A stretch of 64,000 nucleotides of DNA from positions 1,240,001-1,304,000 of the forward strand of contig NC_064673.1 in NCBI RefSeq assembly GCF_023278565.1, read 5' to 3'. The notes below the pieces were generated by a model. The model was not told the DNA's origin. It saw only the letters and a list, made by a program, of their open reading frames with translations, and made no database searches. A program made the translations under genes and the position numbers. Shown piece by piece: positions 22,543 to 34,961 of the stretch (its first letter is position 1; every line of letters begins with the position of its first letter). This stretch comes from Colletotrichum lupini (lineage: Eukaryota; Ascomycota; Sordariomycetes; Glomerellales; Glomerellaceae).

Positions 22543-23375
22543 ACGGTGTACTGTAAGAGCTTGGGTACCTTTTTCCGAGTTGTGACAACGTAGCGAACGG
22601 ATTCTGAGCTTTTCTTGTCAAAAAGTACAAACACGGCAGTTTTGGGACGAAGTTTCTCTTTTTTCGGGATGACGGGAAGCGAGCTGATCCGACAGTCTGC
22701 TAGAGGCTCTGCAGAAGACTTTGGCCTATTAGGAGGATTGACATGTACCTGTAATCTCTGAAAGAAGAGTTGCTGTTTCTGTTACTCTATTCCACAACTT
22801 GTTAGAGTGAGAGCGGTAGAAAGCATTGTGAATTCATCAAACGACCATGATTCTCCAACTATCTCTCAACTTCATCGTGTGAAAGTTGATTCTGAGCCAT
22901 TTGAGAACCACGCTCACATCAATTGAACAGATCCGAGCTTAATGCGACGAATCCGATATATACGCGTATCTCGGGAAACAGTTAAGAACTTCCTTGTAAA
23001 GCTTGTTTCTGTTTTAGAATATTTCCTTGAAGAGGTTTAGCAGATCGGGTTGAACGGTCTGATGCGGGTTTCCGATTAAGCTGGGGACCCCGGCCCGAAG
23101 ACATGTCGTCGGATTTGAGCCCCGATGTTTTTTTTTCCCGCCGAAGAAAAAACACTGCCCCCAAATCTCTACCTATCCACTTTCGGCCCGTGCGTCCGTC
23201 CTCCGCAACCTCCTACGGCCGTCCTGACTACGGAGTACAACCACATCAGTTCTCTAAACAGACACGCCAAGATGAAGGTGTAGACCGACCAACATATCTA
23301 CTCACTCCAGCTATACCCTCATCTAACTCTTTCCGGGGCTCCCACCCGTCTCGCGCAGAGACGAAGCCGGCAACA
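22543..23375. other. Intergenic region
   Basis: 3' flank of the small secreted protein gene and promoter of the methyltransferase gene. One TACGGAGTA at 23229-23237. No gene supported. Confidence 0.5.
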
Positions 23376-24760
23376 ATGGCCGTAAAAGCTCTCATCTCAA
23401 CCCTAGAGGATGAAATCCTCGACCCAGAAGAGGGTACGTCCATCCATCCTACTACCTGACAGGCACCCCGCAGCAACCGACTTACACGGGAGATCCTACG
23501 TGTGCGCCAAAACAGAGACCTTCTTCCTCTTCTCCCACAACATCCCGTCCTCGAACCTGGGCTTCATCGACCCGAAAGCCACCGAACTCTCCCTGACGCT
23601 GGCGGGCAGAGACTTCACGATCCACCAGTCCCCCACGGTCCTCTCATCGACCCGCGCCGGAGGCACGACCGGGGCCGGTGAGTATTTCTATATTTCTCCC
23701 CCTCTCCCCATCCACCCACCCCATGGCTCTAAATCGAGCATCACAGACCTCCTTCATTTCGCAACCCCATCTCGTTTAACTCCCCTCGTCATTAATGTCT
23801 AAAACCTTTTCTCGACCTCAACCTCATACACGTTGAATCATCCCTCATGTCACAACTCTCATCTCACACCCCTCTCACGTTACAGCTCTCTTACCTCGCA
23901 ATTCTTACCTCATAATCAAACTCTCAAAAATGGCATTCTCAACGTCCCTCCAAAGAGACTAACTAGACGGATATTAATACCAAACAGTCCTCTGGAAGAT
24001 AACCCCCCTCTTCGCAACCTACCTCGCCTCCCCAACCTCCCCCTTCACCCAGCTCTTCACCCCCGCCTCGACGATCCTCGAACTAGGCTGCGGCATCTCC
24101 CCGCTGACAGCCCTCCTCCTCGCCCCGCGCGTCGCCCGCTACGTCCTCACAGACCAACCCTACGTGTCGCGCATGATCCACCAGAACCTCGAAGCGAATC
24201 CCCTTCCCACGTCTTCGTCCTCATCATCCTCCTCGTCAACCTCGCGCCGTTCACGAAAAGCAGCAGCAAGCTCATCAACAGCAACCCCCGCAACGACGTC
24301 GTCGTCGCAAGGAACAATCTCCTTCCGCCCCCTAGACTGGGAACTCGACACCCCGGACCCCTCCCTCACCGGCGTACCCCCTTCTACCGCAAACAGCTTC
24401 GACGTCGTCGTCTGCTGCGACTGCATCTACAACGAGGCCCTCGTCGAGCCGCTCGTCTCCACCACCGCCGACCTCGCTCGGTTACGCGTACGTGCCCAGC
24501 AGGAGGACCAAGACCAGGACGACCAGGACGACAACCCCTCCTCCTCCTCCTCTTCAACGACGGCCCGGTCCGAGCCGTGCGTCTGCATCGTGGCGCAGCA
24601 GCTTCGCAGCCCGGACGTCTTTGAGGAATGGATCGGCGCGTTCCACCGCGACTTTCGAACCTGGAGGGTACCGGATGCGTTGCTCCCCGAGGGGTTGAGG
24701 ATCGAGGCTGGGTTTGTGGTGCATGTTGGGATTTTGAGGGAGGCTACGGTGGATTTCTAA
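23376..24760 (+). CDS. RKM5: Rkm5-like protein lysine methyltransferase
   Basis: Exons 23376-23433, 23516-23677 and 23988-24760 give 330 aa. The two introns are 82 and 310 nt. The N terminus ETFFLFSHNIPSSNLGFIDPKA, the link GAVLWKITPLFATYLAS and the SAM-binding motif ILELGCGISPLTALLLAPR match the family-16 methyltransferases, in which yeast Rkm5 methylates ribosomal protein L1. DVVVCCDCIYNE is the later active-site strand with the Cys-Asp pair common in this family. Two low-complexity inserts are unusual: a Ser-rich stretch near residues 140-165 and an Asp/Gln then Ser run near 245-265. They lie in loops and probably do not break the fold. The RKM5 name is by layout, not by alignment. Confidence 0.8.
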
Positions 24761-25213
24761 ATACTCCGTTGCGTAGCTTTATATCAAGCAGCGTATCAGA
24801 ATCATCACGATATCCTCTTGAAGATATGCAGACTTGCAGAACGGGTCCCACGAATGGTTCACAAGTGAAGGATGATGTGTTGCGAAAGCTCCGTTATTGT
24901 GACGAACTGCGCATCTAACTTGAAAACTTTTTCCCGCAGCTTTTTCATCTCGAGAAGAGAAAATAGAATGCCACGTAATAACCAAATCCCTCCCTTATTC
25001 TTTGAATAATTCCCAAATCGCCGCCAGCATGATGAGAAATGTCATCTCTGGACAAGATAAGATTGTCCCTTTGCAAAAAAAAAAGCCGTAACCCAGATTC
25101 GTATCGTAGACACGTTACATGATTTAAACTCCCTAGTTTCCTAGTTTTGAAAAAGCCAATCTAATTTTTTGTGTTTTTGTTTGCTCTTTTTTTTCTTTCT
25201 GTCTCCGAGTACC
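24761..25213. other. Convergent 3' intergenic region
   Basis: 3' flanks of the methyltransferase and LEU1 genes, with A and T homopolymers (for example A10 near 25076). No gene supported. Confidence 0.5.
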
Positions 25214-27922
25214 TTACCACTCAAGAGGCTCCTTCTTGGTCTCACCCCGGTTCGTCTTGGGGACGGGGACGGCCTTGGCGAGGAGGCGACCGGTCTTGGG
25301 ATCCCTCTTGAGGTAGTTGGTGCCGTCGAGCCAGGGGGTGAGCTGGGACATGCGGCGCTCGTAGTCGGCAATCTTGTCGTTCTGCTGCATGGTCAGGCCG
25401 ATATCATCGAGGCCGTTAATGAGGCAGTGTTTCCGGAACTCCTCAACGTCGAAAGAGGCGAGGGTGTTGCCGTCGGCGTCCTTGATGAGCTGGTTGGGCA
25501 AGTCGATCTCGACTTCGCGGCCGGCGCGCGCCTCGGCGGCAATCTTCTCCAGCTTCTCCTTGTCCTCCATAATGATTGGCAGCATGCCGTTCTTGAAGGT
25601 GTTGTTGAAGAAGATGTCGGCGTACGACGGCGCGAGGACGCAGCGGATGCCGAAATCGTTGAGGGCCCAGGGGGCGTGCTCTCTCGACGAACCGCAGCCA
25701 AAGTTGGGACCGGTGACGACGAGGATCTTGGAGCTGCGGTAGGGGTCCTTGTTAAGAATGAAGTTGGGGTTCTCGGAACCGTCCTCGTTGAAGCGGAGGG
25801 CGTAGAAGAGGGCGTTACCGAGACCAGTGCGCTTGATGGTCTTGAGGAACTGCTTGGGGATGATGGCGTCGGTGTCGACGTTGGACATCTCCAGGGGAGC
25901 GGCGATACCCTTGAGGTTGGTGAACTTGGGAAGACCAGCAGAGCTACCGGCAGAAATAGTGTTGGTGTGGGGTTCGTTGTCCTCGGGCTGGTCGGCGATG
26001 GCCTCCTTCTCAGCGTCGCTCTCCTCGACCCGCTCGTCAACCTGGGGTTCGCTGTCGGGGGTAATGGTGGCCTGGAGCTTAGGGCTCGTCTGGTAACCCT
26101 CGAGCTTTCTGACGTCAGCCAGCTTGCCGACGATACCGGCAGCAGCAGCCATCACGGGGGACATGAGATGGGTGCGGGAGCCGGCACCCTGGCGACCCTC
26201 AAAGTTTCTGTTGCTGGTGGACGCGCATCTCTCCTTGGCGGCCAGGATATCGGGGTTCATGCCCAAGCACATACTGCAACCGGCCTCACGCCACTCGAAG
26301 CCGGCGGCCTCGAAAATCTTGTCCAAGCCCTCGGCCTCGGCCTGAGTCTTGACGAGACCAGAGCCGGGGACGACCATGGCGCGCTTGATGTTCGCCGCAA
26401 TCTTCTTGCCCTTGACGATGTGGGCCGCGGCGCGCAAGTCCTCGATACGGGAATTTGTGCAGGAACCGATGAAGACCTTGTCGACGGGGATATCCTCCAT
26501 GGGGGTTCCGGGGGTCAGGCCCATGTACTCGAGCATTCTGCGGCCGGCGGCCTTCTTGTTCTCAGTGGAGAAGGTCTCGGGGTCGGGGACGACGCCGGTG
26601 ATGGGGATGACGTCCTCGGGACTGGTGCCCCAGGTGATGGTGGGGATGATGTCCTTGCCGTCAATGAAGACATCAATGTCGTACTTTGCGTCGGCGTCGG
26701 ACTGGAGAGACTTCCAGTACTTGACGGCCTTGTGCCACTCGTCCGAGTTGTACTTGGGGGCCAGGGGGCGGTTCTTCAGGTACTCGAAGGTGATGTCGTC
26801 GGGAGCGACCATGCCGGCTCTCGCACCACCCTCGATGGACATGTTGCAGATGGACATGCGGGCCTCCATGCTGAGGCTACGGATGACTGAACCGCAGAAC
26901 TCGATAACGGCACCGGTACCGCCAGCCGTTCCGATCTTGCCAATGGCGTGCAAGACAACATCCTTTGAGCTGACGCCGGGGGCAAGCTCTCCGTCGACCT
27001 GTATCCGCATGTTCTTGCTCCTCTTGGTGATCAAGCACTGGGTGGCGAGGACGTGCTCGACCTCGCTGGTACCGATACCGAAAGCCAGGGCACCGAAGGC
27101 GCCGTGGGTCGAGGTGTGACTGTCACCGCAGACAACGGTGGTGCCGGGGAGGGTGAAGCCCTGCTCGGGACCGATAACGTGGACGATACCCTGGCGCTTG
27201 TCGCCGAGACCAAAGTATGTGAGGCCAAAGTCCTTGACATTCTCCTCGAGGGTCATGCACTGGACTCTGGAGTCATCTTCGGCAATGAAGGAGCCAATGT
27301 CCTTCATGCCTTTCCGTGACGAAGTGGGGACATTCTGGCCAGCCACATGTTAGCGATTGGACCACCACTACGGAATTGAGATTGGGCGGGCGAAAGCGAT
27401 GCTTCTCGCATGTGCGCGCGTGTGGGAGATTGTGTGGAACAGGAAACTTACGTGATCGGTGGTCGCGAGGGTGCAGTCCGGTCGGCGGACTTTGCGGCCT
27501 GCATTCTTCAGACCCTCAAATGCTTGCTGCAGCCCTTTGTTAGCGAGATGTCATGGTGGGGTCGATCAACCGACGTCATCCGAGCCAGAGTGCGAAGGCG
27601 GCGGCTGCGGATAGCGAAGGGGTTACGAGGGGAAGCAGGAGAAAAAAAAAAGCCAAAAACAGGAGCAAGCGTCAAACGTACAGGAGAGGTGACCTCATGC
27701 ACGAGATGTCTGTCTGCATTGCGTCTCAATATTAGCGAATGAATTCCTTTCCTTTTCTCCGCGCAGATCCAAGATCCAGGTCGTTCGCAATTAGGGGGGG
27801 AAGAGCATGACGCAGAACTTACCAATGTACAGCAGGATCGTGCCGTCCAACTTCTCGTCTACGACGTGGGCCTGGAGGACCTTGTCGTAGAGAGTTTGCG
27901 GGGTGCCTTCGGCAACGGGCAT
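25214..27922 (-). CDS. LEU1: 3-isopropylmalate dehydratase
   Basis: Exons 27922-27823, 27713-27682, 27526-27452 and 27334-25214 give 775 aa, close to the length of the single-chain fungal enzyme. The N terminus [24 protein letters not shown] and the junction-spanning ..[39 protein letters not shown].. are the usual aconitase-superfamily start; the second exon is just 32 nt. The [4Fe-4S] cluster Cys sit in GSCTNSR and in the CSMCLG motif. The C-terminal small-subunit domain begins after an acidic linker ([19 protein letters not shown]) and carries [17 protein letters not shown]. It interconverts 2- and 3-isopropylmalate in leucine synthesis (EC 4.2.1.33). The gene is named leu-2 in Neurospora. 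Confidence 0.97.
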
Positions 27923-30594
27923 TTTGTGCAACTCGGGGAGACGGGTAGATAAAGCGATGCAATTTCAAAAGCAGGTCAGGTCGGCCTCAATTGAAGGGAC
28001 CTGGTTGGGTGTTGCGAGGGTGGTGGTTCCCAAGCTTCCTTGTTAAATCAAGCTGGTGTGAGAGCAGCCGATGGATGCGAGTGTCTGCGAGTGTGCGTGC
28101 GTGTGTGTGACTCTGTTTGTATGGTGATTGGGAGTCTAGGTAGTGGATGACGGAGAGGGAGAGGGTTTGGTGAGAGAGAGATGAGAAGATGGTTCGTTGG
28201 GAGGAGAAGCGTTTGGAAAGGGAAGAGAGGGAAAAAAAAGTAGAAAACGTAGAAAAATCCTGAGTCGGAGGAGAGGTGTGGTCAGGGGTGTGGGGGAAGA
28301 GCAGCTCAATATGTATCTGCCGGACCAGGAGGCCTTCGTCCCTCTGTTGTGTCTGAGGTCGGTGCTTGCCTCTGCTTAGAGTTGGGAACACCTGAATCAA
28401 ATTGCTCCGTAATAAGAGACCTAGTGACTGAGAGAGAGAGAGAGAGAGAGCGAAAAAAGAACAAGGTACGAAATCGGAGCGAGAAAGAGGTGCCAGCTTG
28501 CAAGGGCGACAAGGAAGAGAAAGCACGTAGGTACACTTACGCCCGCCCGCCCCTCTTGCAAAAGTGCCCGCAAACCGCAGGTACCTCGAACCCTTTTTTT
28601 CCCACTACGCACGACACACCAAATACATCAATCCGGCTACAAAGCTACCGGTACCTAGAAAACGAAACAAGCAACTGTGACTACTACGTGGGTGAGGCTT
28701 TGGGACGAAAAAGTTCCAAGTGTCCGATGATCGGAGGCGCCAGCTCCAGCCAGCAGTGGGTCCCGGCGACGGAAGACCTGTGAACGCGGGGTACAGCGCC
28801 CTGATTTGCAAATGACGCCCGCGGATTGGCCCGTTGCCGCAAGGTGCCCTGGCCCGGGGGTCCCGCATCCCACTTTGAACGCCCTGAGAACCTTCCAAAT
28901 GCTGCCATGGACATTGAACTCGGGCCATTCCATGGACTAGACCTCAACACACGCCACACTACCTTACCTTGGCACCTTACCTATGCGTACTACCTCAATC
29001 GTCTCGGACGAGAACTCTTCGAGTGTTGGGTGTTTGGCGAGACGGGAAAAACTGGAAACATTCAAAAAGGGGGGCCCCCCATATTCACCGTGGATCATAT
29101 CAAAGTATGACTCTGTTGATGTTTGGGAAAAATCTCTCCCACTTTCGGGGAGGATACCGTTACCTTAGTATAATGGAATACGACGGCACTTGATACTCCA
29201 CCGCTTGACTACACGTCCCGCACGTGAGACGCAAAGAGCCCGCAATCTGACGAGTAATATGGGCTCCAATGGGCTCAGCGCCGCCCAAAACAGCAACTCG
29301 CTGAATTCTCATGTGTCCAACAAGTACCCTCTGCTACTTGGGGGGCCCAGTACCGTCTCCGTTTTGTTCCGTCGTTTGCCGTTGCTGACTTTTTCTTTGG
29401 TCTTCTCTTTCGCCCTCACTATGATGCCTGCTCGGTCACCAGTGACCCTAAAACTGTTTGTGTGTAATTAGTACGGATATACATGCCAGATTCAATCCAT
29501 GTACATGCGCCAGCGAGACCCGTAGCAGAACACCGAATGCTGGCGCCGGCATCGTTCATAACCCCCTCATGTACGTAATTGACGCGATGCCGAAGCTGCA
29601 TTGCAGCATTTCACTTCGCTTTGCCTCTCAACGGTTCCAATCTTATTCCAGTCCCCGGCACTTTTTTTTTTGTGCACTAAGATTGACTCCAACCTATCCA
29701 GTCTTCTCACATACACAGTACGAATAGTGGCACTTACCACCTTAGCTCCCAAGACCTCCGAGAACAGGAGTACGTACCGTATTACGGAATCACGGAGTAT
29801 CGCCCGTCCATTCAACCCAAGCAGAAGTGGCAGTGATTCGTGAATCCATAATCCCTGAATCCCATCCTGGAGCTGGATGCAACATCCGCCCGCCGAGGCT
29901 TACTCGATGATGACGCTGCAGAACTACGCGATAACATGATAGGGCCTCGATCGCCGTCGCTGCTGCTGTCGCAAACGCAATGTCCAGCATGAGGCAGCTT
30001 CACCGCATCGGCCGGCCCTCCTGCGGTCATCCCAACAAGTGCTCCCAGGCTAATCCGGAGAACATCTACCCTCCCCAATAACAACTGCCCGTAACCGTAC
30101 CCGAGCCCGAGGTGCCGACTTCATCATGCATTGCAAAAGCATACCCGGGCTGCTCCCTCTGTGGTGCAACTCTGTTTGATTAATGTCTGTATCCGTAGCC
30201 ATACCGGCATATCAATACTGCGTCAACTCCATCAACAACCCGGTCCATCTGCCATTGCATTCGTGCTGCCATTGTCAACCTTGTCCGAGCACTCGAGAAG
30301 CAAGGTAATCAAGTCTCGAAAGGGTTGATCTCCTTCGTGCTGCATGCTTGGCCTGCCACTACCCCACACAAGCTCAAACAGCGCCCGTTCGACTCGTATC
30401 ATGTGCATTTGACGCTGCGCTTTCGGCCTCCGTCTTATCAAACATTCCTTTCCCCCAACCCAGCCGATATACGGAGTATGGCTTTCGTCGCGCTTCACCC
30501 AGCCGACCTGGTCCCTACAGCGCCGATCGGCGGTTGGTCGGGCTCCAACGCCAAGCTTTCCTCCACAACCTCCCTTTTTCGTCACCACCGGCTG
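27923..30594. other. Long intergenic region upstream of LEU1
   Basis: No supported gene in 2.7 kb. It holds the LEU1 leader and promoter, a GA microsatellite at 28430-28450, and one TACGGAGTA at 30470-30478. Overlapping open frames on both strands show no family features. Confidence 0.5.
28430..28450. repeat. (GA)n microsatellite
   Basis: Ten uninterrupted GA units about 510 bases upstream of the LEU1 start codon. Confidence 0.9.
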
Positions 30595-33500
30595 TCAGGA
30601 ACCGAGAATCGCAATCAAACCCCCCAGCAAGCCTTGCACCATCTGCATCACCCACGCAATCCCCTGCGCGATCCGGACCGCTGTCGCCAATAACACGAAT
30701 CCGCTGCTCAGCGCAAAGAAAAACATCCCAACGTCCGTCCAAGTTGACTCGTTGACATCAAGTCGCTTTCTGGCTGGCGATGTCGGATCAAAGCAAGGTG
30801 ATATGACTTTCCAATACCATCGAGCCACGCTCCCCGCAATCTGCTTGCCGTCGGTGGCGCACTTTAGCACACGCTTACTCAACACGCCTCTTCTCAAACG
30901 ACCTCCGGTGTCGCCGCCTTCGGAGTCGCTGTTCACCAGGGTCGTTGACGTGCTGCAGCCAGCTTTCAACCTGGCTTGACTGGCTGCTGACAACTGCTGG
31001 CTCTCCGTTGGTGTATCCTGCAGATTGTCGTTTCTCCCTTTCATGGCACAAAACGTCTTTGAACTCTCGCGGCTGCTCATCGCCTCTATACCGTCTGCTA
31101 CGGTGTTCGTTGACTTTGACGGGCTCGTGTTCGAGAACCTCATGACCTTGAACTTGTTCCGCAATCTCCTACTCGGAACAGAGTCGGGAGGAGGCTTCCT
31201 GAGGCTGGTAGGCAGCGATCTGGGCGTTCCGCTGGCCGAGAGGCTCTGTTTCCGAGTTTCCGCCGTCCTGTTGCCCGAATTGGCCAATGCGGCCCGCGCC
31301 GCCCCCGTCGATGCGATCTTGCTTTGGCCCTGCTGAGTGGCTGGCTCCAATACGGTTAGGGGTGATGTAGACGTGAACATGTGTGGTGTGACAGGGTCCT
31401 CGGCTTGGCTCTCCTGCTTGTCGCTGTCTGCCAAATTTCTCGCAGAGTATTTCTCGACCACCTTGTGGATCGCATCGTTTCGATGCTGGAGGGTCAGCGT
31501 TTGGCTTCCTTTTGGTGCCAAAGCCTGGGTCCTTATTTTGACGGTCCTTAGATGCCGCACTTTTTCGGTCGAGATGTCCTCTGTTGACGTTGACATCTGT
31601 TCGTCGCACTGTCGACTCACGCGTCGATTCTGCAACATGCTCCAGCTTTCGCTGACTCTTCTCTTGGGTTGTTCTTGGCATAGGCTCGATTGTGAAAGAC
31701 CTTGGCCGCAGCCAATAATGGTGGTGATGGGTGTGGTGGCAGTTTTTGTCTTTAGAGCCTCCATCTTTCCCACTTCCCGCTGGCATATCACGTCCTCGCG
31801 AACCTCCATCCTTCTTGGAGATGTTGCTCGGTCCTCGAAGGTGAGACTTTTCGGGATTGGCGGCTCTTGGGTCACCTTGCAAAGGTTGTCCTCCAGCGCC
31901 TGGATATGCTCTCGGGCCAACAAGTTCTCTTGAAGCGGCGAGCTTTTCTGGTCGATCTGGGATGTCAATAATGACTCGAATGGGGATATGTTCGCTGTGA
32001 TTGGTGGGCCACGAGTCTTGGCTGCCTGCTGGTCGTTGAGTTCGTGAGTTTGCATCAATGAACGGTAAGCCACTACTAGTGGCGCTACTGCCAATTCCAC
32101 CTCGCCGTCCAGGGCTTCCATATCTCGGATCAGTGGGATAAGTTGTCTTGCCTCCCAGCGGTTGAGTGTTGCCTGCTGCTGGTAGTCCAGGGCTGGGTGT
32201 GGGTATGTTTCCCCCAGGATATGATCTCTCAAGAGGTTTGTAGGCGTCAGGTTTGCGCTTGCTGATACTGTCCTCGAATGGCGGATGGGGATTTTGCCCG
32301 AGGTTAGAGACAGGTTTCTTGAGAATTCCCTGCTGTGGCATCCCGGCAGATCCTGATCGTCTGCTTTCCGTAGAACCATTGGGTTGGAAACGGCCCGGAG
32401 AGCTTGCCGGCCTCCCGGCTCTGTCTCTGGGCTTCGCTGGCCTAAAAAAGACACCGTTTTTTGAGGTCCTTGAGGTATGGGTGGTAGCTCCTTTTCCATG
32501 GCTTTGCCCTTCTGGCTTTGACCTTTGGTGACTGATGCTGGGAGGGCGAAGTGACCCGGCTGGCTTTTCTCACTGATGCTTTGCGGAGAGTTCAAGTTTC
32601 CAAACGGGAGCGGCAACTGCGTAGGTCGTCGATCTCCCCCTAAGTTTCGGCCGTTTGTTCCGAGTTCCTGAGCCGCGGTGGATGCCAGGGATGATCGTCT
32701 GCTTTGAGGGGTTCGTATCACAGTGTCAGATGAATCAGCATCGTTTTCTTCCGAGATGATATGTTTGGGCACATGAGATTTGGGATCAGTATGGCCCATC
32801 CCCAAACGATGAGCGTTTGGTTGCTCAGGCAGGTATCGGGCGTCTTTCGCTTCAGAACCTGACTCATTGGTCAGTACATGAACCCAATGTCGACACAAGC
32901 TAGCTTACCGCGAGTCGATACGCTCTTGTTTGACTGCGCAATCGGGCTAAGTACAGGCTCTTTGGCAGAAGACCACTGCTGTCTATGGCGTTGCCACTGA
33001 ACGTTGCGCTGTGCTTGTCGTATGGCCTCCTTTTCCCGATCTTTCCGGGCAAACCTTTGCTCTTCTCGTTGCTGGAGCTTTTTGGTCACCTCTTCTGTGA
33101 GGAGTTCGGCCCCGCGGCGCGTACGTCGAGACTCCGACTTGCGTCTAGCTTCCAGCTTTTGGTCGAGAGTCAAGGAAGCAGAGCTGAAGCTGGTTGTAGA
33201 CGGTGTCTCAACGTCTAGTTCTCCTGTGACTGGGTTGATTCCTGTGACGCCAAGGTAATCTCCACTCTCTTTCAGAGTCCTGCGCTCCCGGTGGATCAAT
33301 CGACGTTCTTCCAGTGTTCGTTCTTCTCTTGAAGATCTAGTTGCCGGTGTATGAGCGATCGTGTTAGCTCTTCGGAGAAGAGGCTCAGGTTCAGAAGATC
33401 GGGCTTTCCGAGAACGGCCCAATTCCTTGGCCGTGTTCCAGCGTGTGATGCGGTCAGAGCTTCGACCTATTCGTGGTGGACTTGTCGGAGAGTGTCTAGA

Positions 33501-33679
33501 TCTCGAACGAGGGTTTTCGGCGGTTTCCTAGTACCCTTGATTCCGATGGGTGCTACCCTTCTCAGCCCGGCGGCTTGGGAGGACGGCCCTCAAACGCGCG
33601 CTTAGATTTAACTTCCGGCCGAAACCTTCGGAGACTTGCTGTCCAGGACGTCGAGATAAGACTCGAAACGATGGTGCAT
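30595..33679 (-). CDS. Long low-complexity protein with C-terminal membrane segment, unknown function
   Basis: Preferred model: exons 33679-33626, 33527-32909 and 32858-30595, 978 aa. The intron 32908-32859 (50 nt, ends TGACCAATGAGTCAG) is well supported. The first intron (33625-33528) has a weaker GTTTCG donor, but without it the downstream frame stays open for 35 residues before Met at 33422 and then meets a TAG that sits exactly in a GTACTAG acceptor; this favours splicing. A conservative start at 33422 would give 925 aa. The protein is Arg/Ser/Lys-rich, with a charged helical stretch near the N terminus (EEVTKKLQQREEQRFARKDR) and, at the C terminus, one or two hydrophobic segments (GMFFFALSSGFVLLATAVRI, then GLLGGLIAIL). 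This suggests a tail-anchored protein facing the cytosol or nucleus. No domain is recognised. Confidence 0.7.
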
Positions 33680-34136
33680 CGGGCGGTCGACCGGTGGCTG
33701 GAGCTGAGTGGGTTGACATAATTCAATTCGAGGAGATGCGGGGATAGAAATGCTGCATGGTACGACAGATAGAGAGTAAACAAACAACGATGCCGGCAAA
33801 AGAACTCATGAACCCGTTGCCAGGTGTGTGTCCGGCGGCGATGTAAGAGATCGGAATTGATGGGTTGCGTTTGGAAAGGGAGATCCTTGCGCAGGAAGGG
33901 ACGACAGGTTTGAGCAGTCAATGTCAAAGAGGCGCAACGACTCGACGAACTGCTGCTGCTGTCAACCCCTGACTCAAGGAACAAGGCAGTTGCTTGTAAG
34001 TTGGCGACACTCCTTCCCAGCATATAATCCGACTCAATTGAATTTCTCTCTTTCCCATCCCTTTTCCCTTTGTGCTTCGCCCTCCTCCTTCTATTGTTAG
34101 ACGTCAACCAGAGCAACCGTCACCCACGCCTGCGCA
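33680..34136. other. Divergent promoter region
   Basis: 457 bp between two divergent genes. If the shorter start at 33422 is used it is longer. No other feature is seen. Confidence 0.5.
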
Positions 34137-34961
34137 ATGGATTTCCACCTCTTTGGCGAATTGCCTCCAGAAATTCGAGCTGAGATCTGGAAGCTGTCAC
34201 TTTCTGAAGTTGAGTCAGAAGTTTGCATCGTTCCGTCGACATGCGACACACCACAGTCGTTGCTGGTGTACACTGCCTTTCCGGTGCTGATGCATGTTTG
34301 CCGCGAGTCTCGCCAATTCGTCCAGAACTCTAGACTGAGTGGAATTCATCTTATGCGTCCGCGCTCGGCCATTGACACGATTGATTTTCCTGTGCCGTTT
34401 CGATCTTATCAGCCGGAGTTGGATACCCTGTTCTGCCAGAACCAAGGTCCGGCATCTTTGGAAGACATTGCCAGTGAAGACGATTTCGAACACGTCATTC
34501 AAGAGACAAGGCATCTGGCTATCCCAGGCGAGAAAGAATTCTTGGATCTGGTAGCCTGGGTACTCACATTCTACTTTCCGAAACTGGAGACTTTATCAGT
34601 GGTTGTCGGGGACATCTCAAATGGCTCTGGCTTTGGCTCCTACTTCAATGCACCAAAGACACGCTGCAAGCTGCGCCGGATACATGCGGCAGATACACAG
34701 ATATACAACATCGATGTAAGAGATCTTGACGGAACCAAAACCTTGGACCCGTCGCACCTGTCGAGATGCATGACGGAGTACACACAAGAGCTCGAAAAGA
34801 TCATCGAGGAGTGTTTCAACGACATGGACAGAACGTTACGAAGAGCTCATCGCTGGTGGAACCGTGAATTGAAGACTTTCAAGAGAGTCCAATATTTGAC
34901 CCAGACGTTTGTTCAGTACGAAGCAGGAAGTACATTCCGGTTGGAAACCACATTCTCGTAG
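34137..34961 (+). CDS. 2EXR domain protein
   Basis: One exon of 274 aa. The N terminus FHLFGELPPEIRAEIWKLSL is the hallmark of the 2EXR family, found almost only in filamentous fungi and often in large paralogous sets. The second motif, TAFPVLMHVCRESRQFVQ, follows about 45 residues later, as in the family. There is no signal peptide or membrane helix. The biochemical role of 2EXR proteins is not established; some lie near heterokaryon-incompatibility genes, but no such gene is present here. The start is the first Met in frame, two residues before the domain. Confidence 0.85.
   Translation: MDFHLFGELPPEIRAEIWKLSLSEVESEVCIVPSTCDTPQSLLVYTAFPVLMHVCRESRQFVQNSRLSGIHLMRPRSAIDTIDFPVPFRSYQPELDTLFCQNQGPASLEDIASEDDFEHVIQETRHLAIPGEKEFLDLVAWVLTFYFPKLETLSVVVGDISNGSGFGSYFNAPKTRCKLRRIHAADTQIYNIDVRDLDGTKTLDPSHLSRCMTEYTQELEKIIEECFNDMDRTLRRAHRWWNRELKTFKRVQYLTQTFVQYEAGSTFRLETTFS

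Noticed and set aside
25169..26890. 573-codon plus-strand open frame
   Set aside because: It lies antisense to LEU1 and arises from codon bias of the conserved enzyme; it has no family features.
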